From positions 3,038,001-3,102,000 of the forward strand of contig NZ_CP043430.1 of assembly GCF_008271365.1 (NCBI RefSeq): DNA of 64,000 nucleotides, written 5' to 3'. The stretch's first letter is position 1, and the number at the start of each line of letters is the position of its first letter. The notes beneath the pieces are model-generated. The model was not told where the DNA came from. It made no database searches and saw only the letters and a program-made list of their open reading frames with translations. Made by a program: the position numbers and the translations under genes. Positions 51,001 through 59,119 of the stretch are shown here, piece by piece. The stretch is from Microbacterium sp. 1S1. GTDB lineage: Bacteria > Actinomycetota > Actinomycetes > Actinomycetales > Microbacteriaceae.

Positions 51001-53418
51001 GAGAGTTATGGCTTCCTCGGCCGCTCCGAGGTATCGGTCGACCGCTTCCCAGTCGGTGGACCGTCCCTGCCACCATCGCCCGAGCAGATGCCCGGAGGCG
51101 ACGCCGGCGGCCTCGAACTTTCCGACGGCATCGGACCAGGCGATGGCATCCGAAAGGTGGGCGATGCCTGACTTCACCTCCTTCGCGTCGGCGAGGAGCG
51201 CTCCGAGCGCCTTCTTGTCGGTACGGTACGCGCCGGACAGTTTTCGGAGTCCGGTGTGGAGGTTGGCGAAGCGCTCCTGGAGATCCCGCAGCGGTGCCGT
51301 GAGAGCGCTCGGGGTGAAAAGTCCGCTCGCTTGTGATTCGCTTCGCTCGAGCGCGAGAGCTTCGAGACGAAGAGTGTTTGCGGCTTCGCGGGCTGCGTGG
51401 AGACCGGAGGCTGTGAGCCAAGCGGCTTCGATGCCGGGGAACTCGCGATGTATTTCAGTGATGCGCACGACACGGTCTGCGTCAGCGAAGGAAAGAGGGG
51501 TGCCCACCCCGACGAGGTGCGCGAGGTTGCCGACGGCGTTGATCGCGGCTGTGAGCGATACCGCCCTGGCTGCGAAGGAGTCTGCGGTGCCTCTCAGCGT
51601 CTGCGCGGTGAGCCCGGCGAGGTCAACTGCCCCGCGAACGGCGATGGCCTCCGAGTGCGCGGGGAAGTCGATGGGCAGCTGCTCGTGGCCGACACCCGCC
51701 AGTTCGAGAACGAGGTCAGCAGCGCGCTGGTACGTGGTGACCAGATCGCCTAGGCGTTGACGATCTGCGTGGATGGAAGTCTGGTCGACTGCGGTCAGCC
51801 ATGCATCGTTGACGAAGCCGGGACGGTGAACGTGTTGGAGATCCAGCAACTCCATCAACGTCGTCGTTTGGCGAGGCGTGCGCAGTCCGAACGAATCGAC
51901 GACATCGTCATTGAGGCGAATCGTGCCTTGGAGCTCTTCCAGGGCGCTGACTGCGGAATAGAGGCGAGATTCGAGCGAGGAGGGATCCGTGACAGCGCGC
52001 CAAAGGAAAGTCGAGCCTTGCGCAGCGGGGCGCCATGTTCGTTCAAGGCGACTGAGAGTGTCGCCGAGTGCTGCGCGCCCCTCTTCTGACAGTTGGAGAG
52101 GTGGGCGACCCGGAGCGGGAGCAACGGGCACGTGGACGAGCTCGGCGAGTTCACCAAGGACATCGTGAAGCGATGCCTGCAGTGGTGAGCGAAGCTCGTT
52201 CATCGCCAGCGCGTAGGAGTTGAGTCGGCGGCGACGGTCTTCAAGGGCTGAGCGAGATGGGGCGCTCATCGCGTGGGGCGGTTGGGCGACGTTGTCGAGG
52301 GTGCGAAGGAGTTCGGATGCGACGTCTTTGCGGTTTGTCTTGTGAGAGTGCAGCTCGAGCAGGTAACTCTCGAGACCGCTGTCTTTGAGGCGGTTCTTCA
52401 CCACATCGAGTGCGGCGATTTTCTCCGAGACGAAGAGCACCGACTTGCCGGCGTGCATGAGCGCGCCGATCATGTTGGCGATGGTTTGAGACTTCCCCGT
52501 TCCTGGCGGTCCGTCCATCACGAAGCTGCGTCCGGCCAAGGCGGCTGCGACAGCGGCACGTTGAGAGGAGTCCGCGTCGAGCACGAGCGGTGTGCGCTCC
52601 GGCGGGGCGACCTCGTCGATGTCGGCGGGATCAACAGGGTCGAACTGGAACTCATCGCTCTGACTCGTGGGACCGCCGTTCGCCAGTGCACGGACCACCG
52701 GGTGTTCGAGGATGGTCGCTTCGTTGTCGAGGAGGTCCTTATACATGGCCTCCTTGGCGAAGGAGAATGTGGCGAGATGAACTTCCGGCTCCAAGCTCCA
52801 GTCCTTGAAATCCTTCGCCTTGCCGAGTTCTGCGGTGAAGCGGGACAGGATCTCCGAGACGGTCAGCCCCTCGACCTCTTCGTACGTCGGAAGAGTGATC
52901 CCGAACTCGTTGAGGCGCAGCGGAAGGGCAGGGTTGAGGACGGCGTCGTCCTCACCGCCCTTGATCCTCGGGGTAGCTCGAGGCCCTTCCGGGACCAACT
53001 CAACGGGGAGCAGGTAGAGCGGACTGGTCATGTCCGTCTTGTCTACGTCTTGCCACTTCAGCATGCCGAAAGCGACGTAGAGCACGGAGAGGCCGCGGTC
53101 GAGGAACTCTTCGTTCGCGCGGCGCATCAGAGTGCGGACCACAGGACCGATCTCCGCGTCTGCGCGAGGAACGTGAAGAAGCGGCCCGGAGCGTGCCGGG
53201 CGCGCTTCGCCGCTGTTCGCGTCGATGATGTCGCCGACGAAGCTCTGCAGCTTTCCGGAACGGAGCAGTTCGAGGATGGCGTCCGCGGAGGGAGCATCGA
53301 AGCTCAGCGAGGATGTCCTGGGAGCCTTGAACCGAAGGAGACGGCTTCGTCGATCCAGTCCGATGAGCCCCTCGCGCCATGTCTTCAACGCAGCACGAGT
53401 CTCGGTGGTAGTGCCCAT
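48031..53418 (-). CDS. DUF4011-helicase-Vsr-like endonuclease, Hhe-type defence protein
   Basis: A 1795-residue protein. DUF4011-like N terminus (LKTWREGLIGLDRRSRLLRF) spans roughly 10-270. A split superfamily I helicase follows: Walker A GPPGTGKSQTI at 303-313, FVSEKIAALDVV, then after a long insert VIFDEASQVTPGD near 1186 (motif II) and GDDKQLPPSQF, and VGVTRARQRIEV near 1440. Residues about 1490-1590 (FEESVIRAIQSWGY, DIGVRHP, GVECDGYQYHS) are an MTES_1575/Vsr-like endonuclease. The last 65 residues look like DUF3320. The DUF4011-helicase-Vsr order is the Hhe anti-phage protein described from defence-island screens. GGAGGGG precedes the ATG at 53418. Confidence 0.85.
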   Translation of the reverse strand: MGTTTETRAALKTWREGLIGLDRRSRLLRFKAPRTSSLSFDAPSADAILELLRSGKLQSFVGDIIDANSGEARPARSGPLLHVPRADAEIGPVVRTLMRRANEEFLDRGLSVLYVAFGMLKWQDVDKTDMTSPLYLLPVELVPEGPRATPRIKGGEDDAVLNPALPLRLNEFGITLPTYEEVEGLTVSEILSRFTAELGKAKDFKDWSLEPEVHLATFSFAKEAMYKDLLDNEATILEHPVVRALANGGPTSQSDEFQFDPVDPADIDEVAPPERTPLVLDADSSQRAAVAAALAGRSFVMDGPPGTGKSQTIANMIGALMHAGKSVLFVSEKIAALDVVKNRLKDSGLESYLLELHSHKTNRKDVASELLRTLDNVAQPPHAMSAPSRSALEDRRRRLNSYALAMNELRSPLQASLHDVLGELAELVHVPVAPAPGRPPLQLSEEGRAALGDTLSRLERTWRPAAQGSTFLWRAVTDPSSLESRLYSAVSALEELQGTIRLNDDVVDSFGLRTPRQTTTLMELLDLQHVHRPGFVNDAWLTAVDQTSIHADRQRLGDLVTTYQRAADLVLELAGVGHEQLPIDFPAHSEAIAVRGAVDLAGLTAQTLRGTADSFAARAVSLTAAINAVGNLAHLVGVGTPLSFADADRVVRITEIHREFPGIEAAWLTASGLHAAREAANTLRLEALALERSESQASGLFTPSALTAPLRDLQERFANLHTGLRKLSGAYRTDKKALGALLADAKEVKSGIAHLSDAIAWSDAVGKFEAAGVASGHLLGRWWQGRSTDWEAVDRYLGAAEEAITLSGDMVSRSTVAYLASATVDPAEAAVAESVRLELVNWRATVASPPALAGRPELLVEQPATSVAWLSTHVAPMRSAAERIESVSAHTGREHTLEDADAVIAAVQDVRACTRELDLATTDLSAQFGDLYQGARTDLTVVDVALGWAGRVRELAGAALSPHQVSALVQSSPVGSLESVLRKWESARDEILNAFDSSRTDELREDFGDFVTAFELLSDFQSDTIGQQEWFDYQAIRAELRELDLDETVNFCIEQRLQAADVPKVIERALLRAWADEHIRTDTRLHPLLAADREALVAEFQKLDREIVAAATSDIIQSANTRRPANTSLGEPALIRREGMKQKRHMAVRNLITQARTAIQAIKPVFMMSPLAVSQYLPHDLKFDVVIFDEASQVTPGDSINCIYRGRSFILAGDDKQLPPSQFFERAVESDDSDEEDSDVKDFTSILELAKSSGAFRNLGLRWHYRSRHEALIAFSNYRFYEGHLVTYPSAQDEGPDVGVEFFHVDGMYRRGGGADNPKEAKAVAERVIQHYRTRPGLSLGVVTFSVAQADAVVAAVDELRGQHRDLDPHFDKSDRLNGFFVRSLESVQGDERDVIVFSIGYGPDEAGKISTNFGVLNKDRGWRRLNVGVTRARQRIEVVASIDAGDIPQSTNENVEALRSYLDFARRGISVLGTQASVTGLMPDSPFEESVIRAIQSWGYVVEPQVGAAGFRIDIGVRHPAKPGSFALGVECDGYQYHSAPAARDRDRLRDQVLSGLGWTLHRIWGTGWYRDRHQEEERLRAAIEAAVTGTATRKRNFTIPRATVETTAAEVEVPFTWAVDYIEAEPVALPYWVQPAEPGNHLHLVEPLRALVLVEGPVHLDTVSERIREWWSVGRVTARLKENIDLAITKAGLAREGDFVDVKDRAVTKVRSRDHNRKPDQVHLDEFALAAEMLVRDVGGASRSEVVNAIARQFGWTRTGAIVDQRVNAAVDRAVARGVLAESGDTLSAPPAK

Positions 53419-53435
53419 GTCGCCCCTCCAGTGTG

Positions 53436-53449
53436 CCGTCGGCCGACGG
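53436..53449. promoter_or_regulatory. Palindrome upstream of the Hhe-type gene
   Basis: CCGTCGGCCGACGG is a perfect 14-bp palindrome 18 bases before the start codon; a second repeat, CGGAGAAG-AAG-CTTCTCCG, is at 53506-53524. Either could be an operator for this gene. Confidence 0.4.
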
Positions 53450-53663
53450 TGAACCCTCACCCGACGCGATGCTTCCCCACATCGTATCGACGCGGCCGCC
53501 TCACCCGGAGAAGAAGCTTCTCCGCTCACCCCGTCGCCCGGCAGACGCACACTGTGTGATGCCAGATTCCACCTCCAGGCGCTGAGCTCACCCACGCACA
53601 ACGCGCAACAAGCGTCGAAGCAGCGACCCCACGAAGGTTTCACACCGTATGGCGCACTGTATG

Positions 53664-53692
53664 TTGGTGGAGTACAGCACTTGAAGTAGGAT
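53664..53692 (+). promoter_or_regulatory. Promoter of the 53.7 kb pair, leaderless start
   Basis: TTGGTG and TAGGAT are 17 bases apart, and the ATG follows 7 bases after the -10 box, so the transcript is probably leaderless. CTGTA and TACAG (53657-53677) form an inverted repeat over the -35. Confidence 0.65.
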
Positions 53693-53699
53693 CTGCAAC

Positions 53700-54209
53700 A
53701 TGAGCAACCTCATCACCATCGACGTACCGTCGGAAATCGCCGACGAAGTGCGAAGGTTCGCGGCTTTTCTCATCACCGACCAGCCGAACCGCCTCCCACG
53801 AACAGCCGTTCCGGACGACGGGATTCCCGACTATCCGCTATGGCCTGACGAACAAGTCGAGCGGTTCGCATCAGCCCCCACGACGACAGCGCGTGTTTAC
53901 GTCAAGATCATGGATGCCGTCGTAGAGCACGGCGCGGCGGGCCAGTGGCTCAGCATCGCTGAACTGGCGGAGTGGACCGGACAGACGCCATCGGTGATCT
54001 CGACTTTCCGCACACACCTCTACCGCTACATCAACGCGCACCTGCCAGAGGGAACACTCGCGCCGTTCACGAGGGCAACCGGCCAAGACCTCCGCCCGGC
54101 CCGAGGACGCGAGGTCTACTACCGCATCAGCCCCGCATGCGCCGAGCAGTGGACGCGATTGCGCGGCGAAATCGAGAGAACGAGCCTCTTCGCTGGTAAG
54201 GAGTCCTAA
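53700..54209 (+). CDS. Winged-helix-like island protein
   Basis: A 169-residue protein. The segment LSIAELAEWTGQTPSVISTFRTHLYRYINAHLP near 82-115 looks like a helix-turn-helix with a following wing (YYRISPACAEQW). No family recognised for the first 70 residues, which include a Pro/Trp-rich PDYPLWPDEQVERF. It starts at a probable leaderless promoter and overlaps the next gene by one base. It may regulate or bind DNA for the pair. Confidence 0.55.
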   Translation: MSNLITIDVPSEIADEVRRFAAFLITDQPNRLPRTAVPDDGIPDYPLWPDEQVERFASAPTTTARVYVKIMDAVVEHGAAGQWLSIAELAEWTGQTPSVISTFRTHLYRYINAHLPEGTLAPFTRATGQDLRPARGREVYYRISPACAEQWTRLRGEIERTSLFAGKES

Positions 54210-54691
54210 TGGTCCTCTTCAAAGACATGCTCATCGACACGCCCTACCCGATCCTCGACATCGAAGACCGCGGCGATGACAAGGATCCACTGACAAGCGA
54301 ATGCACCTACTGTCGCCGCGAAGAGTGGGGACGGAACCACAGCACGCAGGACATCGTCGTGGTCCGTCGCTGGCGTGAACGCAGCGTCTGGGCCCCCGAC
54401 CTCGACGGGCTCGCCAATGGCGGCTGGTTCGAATGGCGTTGCTCAAAGCACCCGTACAGATGGGAGAGTTCGCCGTACGCCGCGAATGCCCCCGACCGTC
54501 TCCGTCCAGCACCAAGTGCGCGGTGTGAGCACGTCAGCCTCGGGGACCGGTGTCGGACGCGGACGGGCGAGAACTTCGATGGCCAGTGGCTTTGCAGCGA
54601 GCACTCCACATCGGTCGTCGCGCGACTCCGGATCGAGGAGCGCATGCGCGAGATCGGCGAAGCAATCGCCGAGTCGGACCAGCACATGTGA
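54209..54691 (+). CDS. Cys/His-rich protein, island pair
   Basis: A 160-residue protein with several potential zinc clusters: TSECTYCRREEWGRNHS (near 29-45), EWRCSKHPYRW (near 74-84), and SARCEHVSLGDRCRTRTGE with QWLCSEHS near the end (three short Cys/His pairs). This looks like a zinc-bound nucleic-acid or protein interaction module. It is translationally coupled to the winged-helix gene. No family recognised. Different from the HNH pattern, since no HNH motif is clear. Confidence 0.55.
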   Translation: MVLFKDMLIDTPYPILDIEDRGDDKDPLTSECTYCRREEWGRNHSTQDIVVVRRWRERSVWAPDLDGLANGGWFEWRCSKHPYRWESSPYAANAPDRLRPAPSARCEHVSLGDRCRTRTGENFDGQWLCSEHSTSVVARLRIEERMREIGEAIAESDQHM

Positions 54692-54854
54692 AGCAGATGG
54701 TGGTGCCGCGTACGGCCCCACAGCACGCATGCATGCCCCCGGCAAATAGCGCAGCGCCGCGCTCGTCGTCGTCGTCGAACGTGGCCGTCACCTCACTGAC
54801 GAGGGCGCTCCGACCCCAGTCCCGATGGAGCTCTACGACGGATAGGCTCACGGC

Positions 54855-55424
54855 ATGACGATGGTCGAGCCGCCTCCTCTGGATCCGCTGACCGGAGACG
54901 AGAAGTTACTCGGACTTGACGCGTCGGTGTCTGACTTCTGGCGGTTCGCGTTGCCCGACGTGACGACGAACAATGTCCGTGGGTGGCTGGCCGAGTACCT
55001 TGTGTGGCGTGCCACCGGGGTCGAGCGGCCGGTGCGCGTCGAGTGGGACGCGTTCGACGTCCTGTGGGGCGACATCCGCATCGAGGTGAAGTCCAGCGCA
55101 TTCGTGCAGCGGTGGGCGCAGCGCCAACCGTCCACGCTCGCATTCTCAGGTCTTCGTGGAAAGCTCCTCGACCCTGTGACGAACACATACGCCGCCGAGT
55201 CGACCTACAACGCCGACGTGTACGTTCTCGCCGCGAATCTCGCCGGGCGAGAGCAGTTCGATCAACTCGACATCGGGAATTGGCGATTCGCCGTGGTCTC
55301 GCGCGTTGCGCTAGAGGCAACTGGGCAGTCAACTCTCACCTGGGTGCGAGCGCAACAGCTCGCTACCGCGGTCGTCGGTTACGACGGCCTCGCGGCGGCG
55401 ATCCAAGAGGCCGCCACGGGTTAG
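54855..55424 (+). CDS. PD-(D/E)XK nuclease-like protein
   Basis: A 189-residue protein. NNVRGWLAEYLVWRATG near 40-56 gives a helix with a Glu, VEWDAFDVLWGDIRIEVKSSAF near 63-85 gives D...EVK, the catalytic pattern of the restriction-like fold. The S-A-F start of the following helix and QPSTLAFSG fit. It lies alone between the zinc pair and the kinase, on the same strand as the pair. Second of three such proteins in 12 kb. Its target is unknown. Confidence 0.65.
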   Translation: MTMVEPPPLDPLTGDEKLLGLDASVSDFWRFALPDVTTNNVRGWLAEYLVWRATGVERPVRVEWDAFDVLWGDIRIEVKSSAFVQRWAQRQPSTLAFSGLRGKLLDPVTNTYAAESTYNADVYVLAANLAGREQFDQLDIGNWRFAVVSRVALEATGQSTLTWVRAQQLATAVVGYDGLAAAIQEAATG

Positions 55425-55691
55425 TGTTCGGGCCGGAGGCGTCGACGGGCGAGCTCCAACTCGTCACACCCGCTGATACCTCCAGGTTCGGGAGATCATC
55501 AAGGTTGTTCCGGGTGGCGGGCTTTCAGTCTGTTCGCCTGCCTGACGCGCGCCCTGAGCAACGCGTACTTACGTGCGCTTCTCCCGCCACTGCGCGAAGT
55601 CGAAGCGAACCCGAGATGCGATGTCACCGTTTTTCGCCGACCGGCAGAGATCATCCCTTCCGAAAGCCCACTGCACTGCGGACGGGCGATG

Positions 55692-56870
55692 CTAGACGCT
55701 GGCTTCGGCGGACGCAGAGAGAGGCGCCTCCAGAGCCTCAACGGCTGAGATCATGTCGGCGATGGAGCCAAACCGCGCGGACTCGTCGAGACTGGTCGCG
55801 CGGTTCACAATGTCACCGACCGGGCCGCTGGCGACACCCAGTCGGGTCTTGCCAGTGAAGATGAACGAGATGATTACCCCTGCGGCGTAGATGTCGTTTG
55901 TGGGCTTGAAGTCTCTGAAGGATTCCAGGAGCGGGTCGATGATCGATCCCTTCATCTCCGTCTCCGTCCGCGTGAACTCAGAGTCCCGATGCTTGTGCAG
56001 TCCGAAGTCTGACAGCTTCACGAGCACGGCGCCCATGTCGTACTTCTTGATGAGGATGTTGTTGCGGCTGATGTCCCGATGGAGCGTGCCGCGGAGGTGG
56101 AGGTAGTTGAGCCCGTACAGGAACTGGAGGGTCACACGCTTGCGTGTTGGCCAGGTGATAGTGGAATTCCCCTTACGTATGTACTCGCCCAAGGTCTCAT
56201 CGCAGTACTCCATGGTGAATGAGTTGCGGTTCGGATCGTAGTCATAGGCCTCGACGATGTAGGGGAAACGGATTGACCGCAGCAGTTCGAATTCTGCTCG
56301 GAAGCGAGCGAGGTCTCGCTCGGAGATGTTGGCCTTGGCTCGCTTCACCGCGAACGTTTCGTTGTACAGTGCGTCGTCGTACTTGTGTACCAGCGCGAAG
56401 GAACCTTCCCCGACGAGTGTGAGGACCGGCGGGGCATCGCTCCTGCGTTGTGGAGCTGGCGCTGAGGTGAACATCACGGCCTCGTAGCGCTCGATCTCTA
56501 TTCGTTCGACTGAGTCCGGGATCGGACTTCCTCCCGAGTAGACCAGGAACGATTTGCACTCTTCGATGAGCTTTCTGTAGTCCTCGCGCACCTCGAAGGT
56601 CACACCGGCACGCTTGAGCGATTTCCTCATGTCGCTGATCTGCTGGATCAGGTCCATGAGGTCACGACTGTCGCCCGCGTTGAAGTGACGCCCAATGGTC
56701 ATCTTCGTGTTCATGAACCGGAAGTGGCCGTTGAGCCTCTCGTGTAGGACCGCGAAGATGCCATCGAGCGGTGGGGCCTCCGCTGAATACAACGCCAGGT
56801 ATTCCGGCTCGGCATCATCGGGGTCGATATCTGTCGCCAGCCCGCGCGCGACATCGTCCAGCGTGACCAT
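55692..56870 (-). CDS. Eukaryotic-like Ser/Thr protein kinase with novel N-terminal domain
   Basis: A 392-residue protein. The first 150 residues are helical with no family I know. The kinase starts with GEGSFALVHKY (Gly loop, near 152), FAVKRAK (VAIK lysine), the catalytic loop LHRDISRNNILI near 260 with D and N, and LSDFGLHK near 287 (DFG). The activation region TEMKGSIIDPLLESF replaces the usual APE. No membrane helix or PASTA repeats, so it is not PknB. It is divergent from a nuclease-GTPase-small protein operon, 94 bases apart. ATG at 56870. Kinases like this are known in defence islands, but target is unknown. Confidence 0.8.
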   Translation of the reverse strand: MVTLDDVARGLATDIDPDDAEPEYLALYSAEAPPLDGIFAVLHERLNGHFRFMNTKMTIGRHFNAGDSRDLMDLIQQISDMRKSLKRAGVTFEVREDYRKLIEECKSFLVYSGGSPIPDSVERIEIERYEAVMFTSAPAPQRRSDAPPVLTLVGEGSFALVHKYDDALYNETFAVKRAKANISERDLARFRAEFELLRSIRFPYIVEAYDYDPNRNSFTMEYCDETLGEYIRKGNSTITWPTRKRVTLQFLYGLNYLHLRGTLHRDISRNNILIKKYDMGAVLVKLSDFGLHKHRDSEFTRTETEMKGSIIDPLLESFRDFKPTNDIYAAGVIISFIFTGKTRLGVASGPVGDIVNRATSLDESARFGSIADMISAVEALEAPLSASAEASV

Positions 56871-56964
56871 ATGCTCATCCTGGCAGAACGGGAGCGGGCG
56901 CCTCGGTACCGCAGCGTTCGCTGAAGCAGCGTCAGCGCTGCCGCCGGTACGAGAGACTGGGCGG

Positions 56965-57537
56965 ATGACCACCCTGCCTGACATCACTCTCCTGCCGGTT
57001 CGGCACCTGCTACAGCTAGAGGCGAGGGTCGTGCATGAACTTCGGCGGCGCGACCTGGTACGGACGAACAACAAGCCGTTGGGCGATATCGCAGAGCACG
57101 TTGTCTGGCTGGCCCGTGGCGGAGTACTGGAACCCAACTCGACCAAGTCGCACGACATCACCACCGCCGCTGGCTGGCGCATCCAGGTGAAGGCGATGGC
57201 CAACCGCGCAGCCGGGCCCGGCGCGCGCTTTAGCCCGTTCCGGAGCGCGGACTACGACACCGCAGTGTTCCTCGTTTTCGGTGCCGAGTTCGACATCGTT
57301 GAGGCCATTGAAGTCGAAGCGGCCCTGATCGAGGAGCGCGTGCGGTTCGTCGCGCACGTCGCGGGCCGCCAGCCCAGCCTCACCCAGGTGCGCGCGCTCG
57401 GCAACGACGTGACCGCAGAGATGCAGTCGGCGTATGAGCAAATCGATGATCAGCCGCTTGCGGGGCGCGACAGCGTCCGCTCTGGCCAGGCGGGCGACGG
57501 CGCCGGCCCTGGCGAAGTTCGTCGGCAGAGGCCTTAG
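56965..57537 (+). CDS. PD-(D/E)XK nuclease-like protein, first gene of GTPase operon
   Basis: A 190-residue protein. NNKPLGDIAEHVVWLARGG (E near 40), SHDITTAAGWRIQVKAMANR (D, then QVK) give the three-part motif of the restriction-like fold; QVK replaces ExK, as in DUF4365-like proteins. This resembles known DUF6998-type nucleases in islands. The last 25 residues are low complexity. It is 79 bases before the GTPase and same strand, so one operon is likely. ATG at 56965. It shares the intergenic region with the kinase. Confidence 0.65.
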   Translation: MTTLPDITLLPVRHLLQLEARVVHELRRRDLVRTNNKPLGDIAEHVVWLARGGVLEPNSTKSHDITTAAGWRIQVKAMANRAAGPGARFSPFRSADYDTAVFLVFGAEFDIVEAIEVEAALIEERVRFVAHVAGRQPSLTQVRALGNDVTAEMQSAYEQIDDQPLAGRDSVRSGQAGDGAGPGEVRRQRP

Positions 57538-57616
57538 GCGTCCGAGAGACAACGGATTCCCGCGCCGTTGCGGCACTGTCGGCCGGTTGTCATAGACGTG
57601 CTCTACGTTGGGACCC

Positions 57617-58765
57617 ATGCAAGAGAAGAAATCTGCGCTTGAACAGCACATCGCCGTGTTCGGGGAAAGCGGAAGCGGCAAGACCGTGCTGGTGTCGTCC
57701 TTCTATGGCGCGGCGCAGGAAGCATCGTTCTTGAAGCAAAGCCTCTATCGCGTCGTGGCCGAGGACATCGGTCAAGGCGCCCGACTGAACCGCAACTATC
57801 TCGGTATGCGAGACGAAGCCAGAGCCCCCGACCTCACCCGCTTTGCGGCGACGTCATACGCCTTCTCGATCAAGTTGAAGGATCCGCCAAACCAGAAGGC
57901 GTCCAAGGCGCAACCGTTCCACGCGTTGCGACTTGTCTGGCACGACTACCCCGGTGATTGGTTCGAGCAGGGTGCGAGTGGCGAAGAGGCACGGCGCCGC
58001 GTCGACACGTTTCGCTCACTCCTCGGGTCAGACGTTGCGTTGCTGCTCGTCGATGGTCAGCGCCTACTGGATCATGCAGGCGACGAAGAACGCTACTTGA
58101 AGTCACTCTTCAGCAACTACGCCAACGGACTCCTCGCGCTCAAGGACGATCTGCTCGAGGAGGGGACGCCACTTGCGCAGTTCCCGCGCATCTGGATCGT
58201 GGCGCTGTCGAAGGCGGACCTGCTTCCTCACATGGACGTTTTCAAGTTCCGAGACCTGCTCGACCTGAACGCCGCCGACGACCTCGACGAGCTGCGTAAG
58301 GTGCTCGCTGGCTTCGTTCAGAATCCAAGCGCGATGTCAGTCGCCGAAGACTTCCTCTTGTTGTCATCAGCGAAGTTCGAGCCGAACAAGATCGAAGTCG
58401 ACAAGCGCGTCGGGATCGACCTCGTTCTGCCCGTGGCCGCATTGCTTCCGCTTGAGCGCCATGCGAAGTGGGCGAGGCTCGGGCAGCTTCCGACCAAGGT
58501 CGCTCAGAGCATCATCAGCGGCGGGTCAAAGCTTCTAGCCGCCGCGCTCCTCGGCAAGCAGAATAAGGGCAAGCTCGGTGCCGTCCTCGCGATGCTAAGC
58601 CCAGACGTCATTGATGAAGCAGCTCAGATGGCCGGCGACAAGCTCCGTGAGCTGAACGCGCAGGCGCTTGCCAAGCACAATTTCGTCACTGCGACGCTGA
58701 CGCAGTTCCAGATGGACTTGGATAAGGGGGAGGAAGATGATGTTCTCCTTCGGAGCCTGACGTGA
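57617..58765 (+). CDS. TRAFAC/DO-type GTPase
   Basis: A 382-residue GTPase-like protein. P loop GESGSGKT is at 16-23, WHDYPGDWFE near 109-118 is the switch II DxPG, and ALSKADLLP near 196-204 is the specificity loop (NKxD variant with S). The C-terminal third is helical with a Gly-rich stretch ISGGSKLLAAALLGK. This pattern fits GTPases found in conflict/defence systems (DO-GTPase type, family knowledge). It overlaps the next gene by 4 bases. ATG at 57617 preferred over TTG at 57608. It may gate a nuclease effector next to it. Confidence 0.75.
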   Translation: MQEKKSALEQHIAVFGESGSGKTVLVSSFYGAAQEASFLKQSLYRVVAEDIGQGARLNRNYLGMRDEARAPDLTRFAATSYAFSIKLKDPPNQKASKAQPFHALRLVWHDYPGDWFEQGASGEEARRRVDTFRSLLGSDVALLLVDGQRLLDHAGDEERYLKSLFSNYANGLLALKDDLLEEGTPLAQFPRIWIVALSKADLLPHMDVFKFRDLLDLNAADDLDELRKVLAGFVQNPSAMSVAEDFLLLSSAKFEPNKIEVDKRVGIDLVLPVAALLPLERHAKWARLGQLPTKVAQSIISGGSKLLAAALLGKQNKGKLGAVLAMLSPDVIDEAAQMAGDKLRELNAQALAKHNFVTATLTQFQMDLDKGEEDDVLLRSLT

Positions 58766-59106
58766 TGCTTCAGCCGGGTTCATACATCTGGGCGACGCGA
58801 GGTCGAGAGTGGGGCTTCCGTTTCCTCCGCGATGGCGGGTACGACGATCCCCTCCCGGTCTACGAAGACGCGTTCGATGGGGTGGCTGAGCAACGCACGG
58901 TCATGAGACGAGTTGGTGATGTGCTGGCGATTCGCTTCTTGGATCCGGAAGGAAGGGAAGACCACGCGCGTCGGCCCATTTCTCACGACTTCGTTGTCCG
59001 CGCGACAGGCTCCTCCCGTCTGCCGGACATGACCATTGCAGCGCGAGTCGCCTGGGAGTCCGTGGCCGAGGAGTACGCCGGTATGTGGAATGCGGAGGCG
59101 CCGTAG
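58762..59106 (+). CDS. Small partner of the GTPase
   Basis: A 114-residue protein starting MMLQPGSYIWATRGREWGFR. It contains SYIWATRG and DFVVRATGSSRLPD with no catalytic motif known to me. It overlaps the GTPase stop by 4 bases (GTGA), the tightest link in the operon, so it is probably made as a partner, for example an adaptor or GTPase-activating subunit (inference only). Confidence 0.6.
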   Translation: MMLQPGSYIWATRGREWGFRFLRDGGYDDPLPVYEDAFDGVAEQRTVMRRVGDVLAIRFLDPEGREDHARRPISHDFVVRATGSSRLPDMTIAARVAWESVAEEYAGMWNAEAP

Positions 59107-59119
59107 CACTGGGCACCGC

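Noticed and set aside
54209..54691. HNH endonuclease reading of the Cys/His-rich protein
   Set aside because: The H-N-H triad and spacing are not present; only CxxC/CxxH-like pairs.
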